Origin: Gymnothorax reevesii
Lineage: Eukaryota; Chordata; Actinopteri; Anguilliformes; Muraenidae
Assembly: GCA_029721435.1 (NCBI GenBank)
Contig: CM056576.1
Coordinates: 61,523,876 to 61,587,875, forward strand
Length of the DNA stretch: 64,000 nucleotides
Direction: 5' to 3'
Of this stretch, positions 21,481-31,104 are shown one piece after another. A program made the translations under genes and the position numbers. Below the pieces are notes generated by a model. It saw nothing but the letters and a program-made list of their open reading frames with translations, made no database searches and was not told the DNA's origin. Within the stretch, counting starts at the first letter, position 1, and each line of letters starts with the position of its first letter.

Positions 21481-22254
21481 CCTACATTCACCTTCATAAC
21501 TTCTGATCTGTTCTTCCAATTTCCAGAAATGAGGTATCACTATATTCAGTGAGCTTTGACTTCTGGGGGGCGCTATCAATAGCAAAAAACATTTTTTTGG
21601 CTGATATTTCTTGATCTGATTGGATGGCAGCCTTAAATCTAGTGTCTACTGATGCTGTTGGACATCAATAGGCAGATCCTAGATGATTTTGCATGTAAGT
21701 GTCTGAATTTTGTCCAATATTCACTTAAATTTACAGAAATTATACAACTGTTCAAAGCAAAATGTTGAAATTTGGCACACTCATTCAGAAAACTATCTTG
21801 ATCAACCTCCCCAAATTCCATGTCCCTAGCTCAAAAGCTGTAGTGCCATCGAAAGGTCAAAGTTTGACCTACATTCACCTTCATAACTTCTGATCTGTTC
21901 TTCCAATTTCCAGAAATGAGGTATCACTATATTCAGTGAGCTTTGACTTCTGGGGGGCGCTATCAATAGCAAAAAACATTTTTTAGCTGATATTTCTTGA
22001 TCTGATTGGATGGCAGCCTTAAATCCAGTGTCTACTGATGCTGTTGGACATCAATAGGCAGATCCTAGATGATTTTGCATGTAAGTGTCTGAATTTTGTC
22101 CAATATTCACTTAAATTTACAGAAATTATACAACTGTTCAAAGCAAAATGTTGAAATTTGGCACACTCATTCAGAAAACTATCTTGATCAACCTCCCCAA
22201 ATTCCATGTCCCTAGCTCAAAAGCTGTAGTGCCATCGAAAGGTCAAAGTTTGAC
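21481..22254 (+). repeat. Two-copy tandem repeat, unit about 386 bp
   Basis: 21481-21867 and 21868-22254 are nearly identical (a few substitutions and a single-base indel in a T run near 21593). Both begin CCTACATTCACCTTCATAAC or its close variant and contain the same GATGCTGTTGGACATCAATA block. The high identity points to a recent duplication within the older repeat. Confidence 0.88.
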
Positions 22255-23213
22255 CTAAATTCACCTTCATAACTTCTGACTTGTTCATCCGATTTCAAAA
22301 AATGTGGTATCGTTGGAATCATTGGGTCACGCCGAGTTCAACACATCCTATGATGTCTTCTGCGCCCAATTGAATTTTCTGCCATTTAGAATTTTAGCAA
22401 AAAACTTTCTAAAGTTTAACAGGTCACAAATTTTTTCTAATTTGAGCGAAACATGGTTCATAGAATCTGGAGATTGAGCCGCACAAAGTATACTAAAAGC
22501 TGTTTCAATATTCAAAACCATTTGCCTGTAATAGGATGTTGGTGGCCATTTTGAATTTTGTCCAAAATGCACTTAAATTTACAGAAATGACAAGCTTTGT
22601 CCGATCATTACGAAGCTTGGCTGACATGATTTACAGGCCAAGCCTGAGAAGTCAGTTGAGTTTGGTATTTCAAATCCAAGCCCTTTAGCCATAACAGCCA
22701 ATCGAAATCAAACAAGAAGCCGCCAAACAGGAATTAGGCCCATATCTCAGCAATGCTTTGGTGTATCAACACAAAACTTGGTATAATGACATACAACACA
22801 GTCTGGAGAAGACTTATTGAATTTGGTGACCTTTGACCGCTGGCAAATATTCCAGTCACAGGAAGTGAATCATATCTTAGCAACACTTTCAAATAACCAA
22901 ACAAGAGTCATCAGTTGAACTCATTACCTAACCTCTATATTGCCTCAAAGTTGTGGGTCATTAATCCTCAAAACCAATCAAAATTGATGATGAATCTGTA
23001 AAATAGATTCATAAATAGGCACTTAAATGTCGATTCAACCATGTTACCTAGGTTACCCGGGCTGACATCCTACTCTGCTAGGACACCCCATTGCTGCTTG
23101 CAGCTATATTTGATTTTCTCTTTGTCTGCTGATTGATTAACGATTGACACCTGCTGCTATGGACTGCTGCCACTGTGTGCTGCCTGTTTAAAGCATTGTA
23201 GAAACACCAGTTG

Positions 23214-23250
23214 GCAAGGCTGAGGATGGCTGCTTAAGCTAAAACATTTC
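23214..23250 (+). ncRNA. Degenerate hammerhead ribozyme motif of the Penelope pLTR
   Basis: CTGAGGA (23220-23226) is followed by a short stem TGGCT-GCTTA-AGCTA and AAAAC where GAAAC is expected. The position, just upstream of the pLTR, matches where Penelope elements keep a hammerhead. The G to A change in the core suggests it is inactive. Confidence 0.6.
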
Positions 23251-23259
23251 TTTTTGTTT

Positions 23260-23383
23260 GAGCACTTTCTGTTTATATCACTTTTTAAATGGTTTTTAAT
23301 GGGTTAATTATAGCCGGTTTTTTTTGCATTTTTGAGTCTCTTCCTTTTGTTTAGCAGTGTGCAGGCTACCTCTTCCATTTTGC
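23260..23383 (+). repeat. Penelope pLTR, right copy
   Basis: GAGCACTTTCTGTTTATATC at 23260 to CTCTTCCATTTTGC ending at 23383 is the inverse of the left copy. Confidence 0.85.
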
Positions 23384-23786
23384 AAATACAAATTTTAAGG
23401 CCGACTTTTTTACAGATGGCATTGCTACCTGCAGTCCCTTCGGGGAAAAAAAAAAAACACTGCCACACATTCCTGCCCAGCTGTAAAAATGGCTTAAATG
23501 AAAATCTTATTTGAAATGGTCTGTGGCATGTCTGATGGATGGGGAAAGAAACTGGACTGCTCCATCCACTCAAGGGCCCACACTTCCCAAATTATGATTA
23601 TGATTTGGCCATTCGTTTTATTTCACCTTTGACCTGGACTAGACAAAGAACTATAACTATACTATAAAAAACTATTAAAGAAATAATAAAAAAAGATGAC
23701 AAACAAGAATTTGTAAATGGATCTAGCTGCTGATTCAATCCTTTCTTGAAGTAAACACATTTTGACTTTTAAAAGCATGAACTCAC

Positions 23787-23928
23787 TTTGAATTTTGGGA
23801 TGTTTGATCAGGATACAAATACCCCAGGAAAGGGTGCTGGCGGTAGTTTCAGTCCCAGCCACAAAAAGATTAGTGACAGAACACAAGAGATTCATCTCAT
23901 GGAAGTGGGAGTCTGGATCATTCTTCTC
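23787..23928 (-). CDS. Cytochrome P450 family 2, exon 6 (I-helix)
   Basis: The exon is exactly 142 bp, the canonical CYP2 exon-6 size, between a CCCACAG acceptor and a GTGAGT donor on the minus strand. It encodes 47 codons plus one base: EKNDPDSHFHEMNLLCSVTN, then LFVAGTETTASTLSWG and IKHPKIQ. AGTET is the oxygen-activating I-helix motif (A/G-G-x-E/D-T-T). Family members usually have TLRWG where this has TLSWG. The leftover A joins TG of exon 7 to give Met, preserving the frame. Intron 5 to the right is about 24.7 kb and contains two LINEs, a Tc1, hAT-like elements, a SINE and a gypsy element. Confidence 0.92.
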
Positions 23929-23984
23929 CTGTGGGATGACATTGAGCTCATTTTCAGACAATGCTTAAATGAGGGTTATGGAAC

Positions 23985-24150
23985 CTTGCCCCTGAAGAAC
24001 CATAGCCCTGCATGTTTTAGATCTGTCTGTGCTCCATCACACCTGAATCAAATAACTGTGGCTTGGTCAGGGGTTTGGTAAAAAAAAAAATTATTCATTT
24101 GAATCAGATGTGTTAGAGAATATGCAGTGCTATTTTTATCCAGGAGCGGG
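23985..24150. repeat. Fish interspersed repeat fragment
   Basis: CTGAAGAACCATAGCCCTGC followed by ATGTTTTAGATC and GAATCAGATGTGTTAGAG is a familiar teleost repeat signature. It immediately follows CYP2 exon 6's acceptor side. Its class was not determined. Confidence 0.5.
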
Positions 24151-24559
24151 GTTCCCAATGCAAAGTTTTGAATATCATCCAAAAACTTTCCAGGGGCCAT
24201 TCTTAATCACGTGTGCGACCAAAAATGTAACAGATTGTGAAAAATCTCTTCCAATTCTAAAAGAATTGAAGGTTCAGTATTGTGGACTTCATATAGGAGT
24301 ACAGTATACCCAAGTCAATCAAGTAAAAATGTATTTCCTTTTTTTTCCTTTTTTTTCTAATATCCCGTCCACCCCCTTGCTTTGGAGGACAACTTTATTA
24401 AGTCAGTCAGTTACTTAATCCTCCTACATCACCCGACAAAACAAAACACACACGCAAAAAATTCAATAAATAAATGAATAAAAAATAGAAATACAATAAC
24501 AATTACATTCACAATGCTTTACTATCTTTTGCATTAGTCGTTATTAGCACACCTATTCC

Positions 24560-25290
24560 ATCTCATTATTCCCAACCTTCAGCCTCCCTCCATCTTTTGG
24601 CATAAATTACAAGTTCTGTCTCATGGGCCGTCACACACTCAATTCTACTGTAATACTTGACAAAATTTTTGAATTTCTCAATTCTTAATGCCCCCACAGA
24701 AGTCAACCAGAAAATAAATATTTTTGCTAAATATATAATTATATTACAGATTAGGTGTGTTCCTTTTGTTACATCACCCAGTAACACTTCAAATAAATCT
24801 AATTGTATACTATTGTACTGAGAAATCCAGCCTTGTACCTTTATCCAAAATAAGGCTATTACAGGACAGTACCAAAATAAATGGTCTATTGACTCCACTT
24901 CTTCCTGACAGAATCTTCAAAGGGGTGATTACTCTATTCCCCATATATTTAGCATCATTTTAGTTGCCAAGAACTTATATACTTGCTAATATTGAAAATA
25001 TCTAATCTTTGGATCAAGGGATGTGCTGTAAAGGATTATAAAAACTGTATCCAACATATTTTCCCAACTGTCTAGAATCATGTATGGTACAGCCACTAAG
25101 TTCTTTATTCTTAAATAAAATGTGTATATATATTTGTTGATCTTTATTCTATTTAACCAATTTTCCATTTTCATTTGAGGCCTACAGACTAAGTTCCAAC
25201 TTTGTAGAGCTTCTTCCTGAAAAGTGGAGACACCAGAAAACGTCATTAATTAATACAAATTTAAAATTTTATTTGTTACATTAACTTTAA
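24560..25290 (-). pseudogene. LINE-1-type retrotransposon, 3' coding remnant
   Basis: 24898-24566 on the minus strand reads MESIDHLFWYCPVIALFWIK, then GALRIEKFKNFVKYYSRIEC and VIYAKRWREAEGWE. ESIDHLFWxC followed by W-x-F is the C-terminal Cys-His region after the RT of L1-like elements. The adjoining 25246-24986 (STSLDPKIRYFQY, ENMLDTVF) looks like the degraded segment just upstream. A 5'-truncated copy is typical of target-primed reverse transcription. Confidence 0.72.
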
Positions 25291-25900
25291 CTACTTGAGG
25301 TCAGAGGTTAAATACGACTGGACAAGGTAGAATGTTCATATTTTCAGAAGACATTTATCATAATTCTGGGGTATGGAAAATGGCAAGGCATGAAGTTTTT
25401 ATCTTAAAAGTTTTTTTTTTTTTTAAGTATTTCTTTTTGAGATGTCTTGTCACGTGTGACGTATGGGAAATACTTTGTCATTTGTATATATAAGGCATTG
25501 TGTAGGTGGTAGAAGACAAAGATCCATCTTCTGTGACCATCCTTTTTAATTTAATACTTTTTTTGGCTGAAGGCCCATCCTCTTCACCATTTTACTGTTA
25601 AATATTGAAGGATTAACAGAAAAGCAGAACATTTTCATCGATACTGGAACACATTATTGCAGGCATGACAAAATAAAAACCTTATTTTGCCCCACGTTCA
25701 CTCAATTTATTTATTACTTGGAAAAACAATAAAATCTTTGAAAGAACAGAAAAATCAAGTGGTAATAACTGGTAATCATTAGGTAGGCCATTTTTTCATA
25801 TAAGCTTTTTGCAATGATCAGTGAATGGCCAATACACATAACTTGCATATGACAAGTCCAGATTCAAAACCCAGTAACTCCACCTGATGAATTATTTTGT

Positions 25901-28900
25901 AAAGGGGACCTATTTTGCTATATTTACAAGGTTACATTTTGATCTTGGACTCCCCTAGAGTACTCCTGATCGTTCAAAGTCCAAAACGGGGTCCTTATAA
26001 AGCTCATACTGCCATCCTCAAAAAACCCCATTTGTAGTCCATTGTAGTCTCTGCCTGAAATGCCTCATTGGGGTGGCTCTTCCACTATGGCCCCCACTCC
26101 CTGTGTGCCCACTTTCTTCTGACTGGCCAGCTTTGTGGAGGGTGGATCTAGGCGGGGACTAGGCAGCAGAACGCAGTTTTCTGGGTCCGCTTCCCCAAAG
26201 TGAAACTGAGAGGCGTCTCCCATCTGAGAAGTAGTCGACGGGCATATTCCGCAATCAAACGCAGTACATGCGTATAGATCTAATGAAATTAACTTATTCC
26301 AATAAACACAACGGCGAAAGTGGAGAACGCAGTGCGAATGTCTGGCAGCTCAAGCTTGAATTGGCTGTGTACCTACGGCTACTATGGTGAGTACACCAGT
26401 GTTTCTACTCTATAGCTAGGATTGAGGGAAAGCTAGAATCCATCCCATATAGACACATTTGTAGAACAGGTCGACATACCCAGATGTAGACCAGAGACCG
26501 TAGAAATCCGGTGGGTCTGAGTTTAGAGGGAAACATGGACAGTGAGGAGCAGCAACAAAAAGTGGTCCAACAACTTATGGACTGCTTTGGTGTGTATATA
26601 AGGTTCTGCTGGTTTGTGTGCATAGCTGTGGTGTGTCGTTAGTGTGGAGTAACGAACAGCTTCTGCGCTGGTGTATGATGAAGGGGCGAAAGCTCCAGGC
26701 AATTGTCTTTGCATTTACTTTGAATGTAATCTGTTGTGTAAAAAATTAGTTTCGCGTCCGGTGTGAAAGCTGCTTAACGTGCCCATAACACGTGTATTTG
26801 CGTCTTTGCATTGACTTTGAATGTAGCTAAAAAAATTTGTTTCGCGTTCGGTGTGAAAGCGGCTTTGGGCTGGTTCATACTCTACGTAAGGTACGCGAGC
26901 GCAAACGCAAGGCAATGCATCGAGCAACGCAAAGTAGCCATCTTGCGCCTTTGCATAGCAAAGTGTGTCGTCCAAATTTTTGTGACGTGATGTGTGTATT
27001 TTTTTGAGATTCCAATAGGGGAGATAAAGCAAATAATACACCATACGCATGGTGCATACGCAAGGAGAAGACTTTGCTACCCCCTATTGCATGGGCAGTG
27101 TACTGCTTTTTAACGAGGCACAGCGCAGCAAGGGATGCGCGTTCAGGCTTCTCTGTGAACGAAATAGAACGGACCTGTGCTCGCGTTCTCTCGCGTAGAG
27201 TATGAACTGGCCCTTAATTCGCCCATAATTTGTGTATTCGTGTCTTTCCATTGACTCCATTGACTCCATTGACATTGATTGAATGTAGCTAATCTGTCGC
27301 GCAAAAAATTCATTTTGTGTCCGGTGTGAAAGCGGCTTGAAAGCTGCTTAAGGTGCCCATAAGGCCATAAGGTCCCACGAAAAATTTGTTTCATGTCCGA
27401 TGTGAAAACAGCTTTACGGATAGTGGGATAGTACGCGACAGCTAAAGCCAGCTCGGTTATGTTCTGAACATAATACAGGTTTTACAGCCCGTAAGCGCGG
27501 ACAAGTTGCTCATGTGGAGCTAGTGAATCGATCACTTCTACAGGAAAGAATTTCCTATTTAATCTCTGCCTTTCTCGGCTTTTTATTTGCCACAACAATT
27601 TCTAAAGGGGGATGAAATTATGTCACAGTAGTGCAGATAGATCGTTTGTTATATGGCTACAATCGGACAACGTTATGATGAAATTGCCACATTGATGCTT
27701 ACCGAAGTAACAAGCATACTGATCAGAATTACTGCATATAAGTTAACCAGGAGCATTTTTAATTAGCACGGCAGCACGCAAACTAACATGCAGTAGCTAG
27801 TAACCGAGCGGCCATAACCACAGAGACAAACCCTTGCAATACAGGTTTTTCAGACAGCAAGTTACCGTGGACAGTTGTACCAAGCATCCAAATTACAAAC
27901 AAGTATTAAAAGTTAGCTTAAATGAGGTTTATGTTCGCAAACCTTCTGTAGAATTTCCCCTGATATTACTCTTGCATATTTAGGACACAAACATTAGCAA
28001 CAGTAACTTGGCTACGTTAGTCGCTGTGCTACAGCCACAATCAACTGGCTATCACGTCAGGTTGGCTTATGCAGTAGAAGCAACTTTCAGCTTCTGTGTC
28101 TGTGAGTCACGGACTGTCGCGACTAATACAGGCTTTATCTTCAGATATTTTACAAAGCCTATGTTTGAGGCCAGTTTTAGTGCTATCTATTCTTTGAGGT
28201 CCTGCTAGCCACCTGTAGCACATTACCCTCACTTACATTATGTGCGGTTATATCGTTACTTACAGCTTGTGGCTCCGATCAAGTTGCTCTTGATCGATGC
28301 AACTGCTTCAGGTTTGAGAAGCAGCTGAAACGCTTATCCTGTGTCGAATTATCCTTTATTGACAAAGCTGTCTTTGGTGAAATGCTGAGCACAAACAGCA
28401 AATGTTCCCTTTGGCCACGGCTGTTTGCTGCCAGCAAGCAAAACAAGCTACCCACTGATTTCTGGGGTGTCTTCTTTTGGAAGAGAAATAGTTGTTTTTC
28501 TTCACATCCAAAAGTAAACGGACTAGCAGCTTTGGGAGAGATACTGACAAAACTGTACCTCAAATGATCTGCGGTTCCTCTTTTTTATTTCCAAAAGTGT
28601 AGACCCTAATAAGGCATAGTATGATCTGCCGTTGTTAGTGCCTGCTAGAATAGTTTCCGGTGTGGGCAGGTCCAGCGCCGTGATTGGCTCTGGCTAGGTC
28701 TGTACTTATTGGACGGCACAACCTGACGTCAGGTTTTGCCCAAATCTCGCGAAGATCTCGGGAGGAGCTGTTCAGAGAGGAAATCACATTCACGAAATCA
28801 CGTTCTTGGATTACAGCAAAACCCTGTATCTTATGTTTAGAAACTTTTCAGAGGTTGAGTATGGACAACCAACATTATAACATTACTAATATGTACTAAA

Positions 28901-28928
28901 AGAAGGATCAGCATAATACATCCCCTTT
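25901..28928. mobile_element. Non-autonomous DNA transposon with AAAGGGGA termini
   Basis: AAAGGGGACCTATTTTGCT at 25901 is mirrored by the inverse of AAAGGGGATGTATTATGCTG ending at 28928. This family end is common in teleosts. The 3-kb interior has no coding domain. It contains tandem-like copies of a TTTCGCGTCCGGTGTGAAAG motif (about 26746, 26840, 27310) and a smaller MITE at 26867-27213. A TTAA target site is possible but was not resolved. Confidence 0.6.
26867..27213. mobile_element. MITE nested in the AAAGGGGA element
   Basis: GGGCTGGTTCATACTCTACG (26867-26886) is mirrored by CGTAGAGTATGAACTGGCCC (27194-27213), a near-perfect 20-bp terminal inverted repeat, with further GCGAGCGC-type pairing inside. 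It splits a TGTGAAAGCGGCTT repeat unit. It has no coding capacity. Confidence 0.78.
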
Positions 28929-28959
28929 AAAATGAATAAAGAATTTTACATGATGGAAG

Positions 28960-29275
28960 CTGTAAACCTCACTAATTTTTCCTGTCTAGTTATGAAATGG
29001 TTATGGTGCGCTGAGTAAAATATCAAATCAACAAAAATCAACCTTCATTGAAAAGAATGTTAATTGCCAAATTCTGATTGATCTGTCTGCACAATCCAGT
29101 AAGTCCAACTTTGGTTTGCTTGCTAAACTCAGTAAGTCTGTCTCTGGAAGCTAGTCATTTTTAACTGTTACCGAATCAATGAAAACACAATGACACACCA
29201 ATGCATGTACAATCCTTGATATATTCATGGGAATATTAAGTAAAATAATATTCAACCAAATCAAATGCTTATATA
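28960..29275. other. No gene seen
   Basis: This is an AT-rich spacer between two TIR elements. Confidence 0.5.
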
Positions 29276-29637
29276 GGGTGACCAGATTTCCGGAAACTAA
29301 AACCGGGACACTTTGTGCGTGACCATAGTAAGCATGCATGTGAGGTCATAGACAAAGATATTAGGCTCAACTTCAGCACGAAGGATTACTGGCGACAACA
29401 TAGCCTTATAGGGAAAATTATGTATTTTTTGCTTATTTGGAAATGATGTATTCTTTTGGTAGGCCTATTTACACATTTAAGATAAAATATGGAAAGACAT
29501 TGAATAAGTTTTGTGTGGGACTATCTTTATTTTTATGAATTAGCCTGAAGCTGAAGAAAGTTTTGGAAAATACACCAACAGTTTTCTTTTAAAAACAAAG
29601 CATTAAAACACATTATATCTCATTGATCTCTGGTAGG

Positions 29638-29688
<51 letters not shown>

Positions 29689-30523
29689 AGCGAGATGTCA
29701 ACCTCATAGAGCTCCGAAAACATGACCTCAACATGGAGACAGACGCTCTTCAAATTAGCCTACATATACTTGTTTGAGGAGTGAATTTGCTCCCAAATCT
29801 ATTTGTTGGCTGACAGCCTGTGAATTGCGGAAAGGCGTCATCAAAGTTGGCCTGTGTAACAATCGTAAATTTTGAGAGATCCTCATGTGGAAAACAAGTC
29901 TCTATGCATGGGAATTTTTCAGTTTTTAAAAGATGAATTTAAATGACCATGAAGCGCAAGTTAAATCGCCTGATGTGCGGAAAAGTTGGCATGTCCCACA
30001 GTCCATGCTGGCCCAAGTAAAGATTTCTGGTTTGGCTGAAATGAGATCGATTTGCTGTTGATAGACAGTGAGCAAAATGATTGCTAATTTCCGGAGACAT
30101 GATCGTATGACGTCTGATTAAAATGTTTAGTTTGTAGTTAATAATTAACTCCTGCCTGTTTGTCAAAACAAGCTAGGCTCTTTAAGCTGCAAAATTGAAC
30201 TGGATGGCGAGTCAAAGAAAGAGGACGGCATACTGTGCCAATTAAAGATTTTTTTCTCTTGTTCGTGTTCGATGCACAATGAGTGACCTATAAAATCTTC
30301 GTTTAAAACTTCAAACGTATGAGGATTACTGAGGCATGAATGCCACTCTTACTGCTTATGAGCTATAATATGATCGGGCTATAATAAGACCACGTTGGCC
30401 ATGTAATCGCTGACAACAGGGGACATTTCATAGTGGTTAGTGGAAACCGGGACATTTTAGCACCCCGACAGGCTTTTGTTGGGACTCGGGACACGCAACT
30501 CAAAACCGGGATGTCTGGTCACC
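29276..30523. mobile_element. Non-autonomous hAT-like element
   Basis: GGGTGACCAGATTTCCGGAA, continuing ACTAAAACCGGGACAC at 29276, is mirrored by GGGACACGCAACTCAAAACC, continuing GGGATGTCTGGTCACC, ending at 30523. The GGTGACCAGA-type end is known from hAT-derived elements in vertebrates. The flanks (GCTTATAT and TGTTTATA) match at only about 5 of 8 bases, so the target duplication is decayed. There is no coding region in the interior. Confidence 0.7.
29638..29684. repeat. (TG)n microsatellite
   Basis: There are about 22 uninterrupted TG dinucleotides followed by GCGCGAGCGAG. Confidence 0.95.
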
Positions 30524-30698
30524 TTGTTTATAGCAAGATATCTATGCAGAAACTGCTGAAATGAAAGCTATATCAATCTAGTTTTTGGACATTTTCAGTT
30601 ACCCGATTATCCTGGTAGTGGAGAAAGAGTGGGTGGTAAATTGAAATGGTTGGCACATCGTGTGGAAATATTTGTTTTGACAGCAGACGCACATCTTT

Positions 30699-30820
30699 AG
30701 GTTTACTTACGCCATACTCATAAAGCCGCCCGTTTCCTTCCCGTTTTCGAAACATAAATTTGACATTCACTTCTGTCAAGTAAACAAAACCAAAAACCAC
30801 GACTGACAAAACCAACATGA
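30699..30820 (-). CDS. Candidate signal-anchor exon, unidentified
   Basis: From the first ATG on the minus strand the frame reads MLVLSVVVFGFVYLTEVNVK, then FMFRKREGNGRLYEYG, and stops being host-like at a consensus GTAAGT donor (TATGGC|GTAAGTAAAC, near 30709). The hydrophobic N-terminus followed by a basic RKRE stretch looks like a signal anchor of a secretory-pathway enzyme. An in-frame TGA lies upstream. I cannot assign a family; it does not match a CYP2 first exon. It may equally be a chance open frame. Confidence 0.25.
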
Positions 30821-31104
30821 GAATTTCCAAAAATTCAATGATAAATTGGGTTATTATTGCTCACCATTGTTGCATTATGTGACCTAGATGCCGCTCTACA
30901 GCCCGCATGGTTTTATGCACAAAATCCAATGTTTCTTACAAAGTTCTATGAACAAACTGCATTTAACCTGGGCTAACTGTAGGACTTAGGGCATTTTGCA
31001 GCAAAGCGTATTAGGATAATCAGGTACCAGCTACTGTAAACTTTCAAATGGAATGGTTATATAATTTTTCATGGATGTGGTGTTTTGCGCTTGAACTCTT
31101 CATA

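Larger units (their letters stand above)
20260..23115 (+). repeat. Complex 2.9-kb interspersed repeat inserted in the Penelope element
   Basis: It starts with five tandem-like copies of a unit of about 57-60 bp or more (CTAGCAGCGAAGCTGCAAAG, then GCAACCATTGTGTTTCTA) at about 20265-20600, with (ATT)n runs between them. It continues with a non-coding body containing repeated GGTCAAAGTTTGACC and ATAACTTCTGA blocks. It ends in GCTGCTTGCAGCTATATTTG (23092-23111). I recognise it as a common fish repeat but cannot name its class. No coding region is seen. Confidence 0.6.
17581..23383 (+). mobile_element. Penelope-like (Neptune-type) retroelement with inverted pLTRs
   Basis: It is bounded by a left pLTR (17581-17694) and an inverted right pLTR (23260-23383). 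Between them are RT pieces (17738-19150), a GIY-YIG endonuclease domain (19591-19818) and a hammerhead-like motif before the right pLTR (23220-23246). RT plus GIY-YIG plus terminal pLTRs in inverted orientation is specific to Penelope-like elements. A Tc1 fragment (18405-18710) and a 2.9-kb repeat (about 20260-23115) are inserted. Stops throughout show it is inactive. It lies in intron 6 of the CYP2 gene, opposite in orientation. Confidence 0.88.

Noticed and set aside
30573..30830. First exon of the CYP2 gene
   Set aside because: It lies between exons 5 and 6 and lacks the proline-rich PPGP region that follows the CYP2 anchor.
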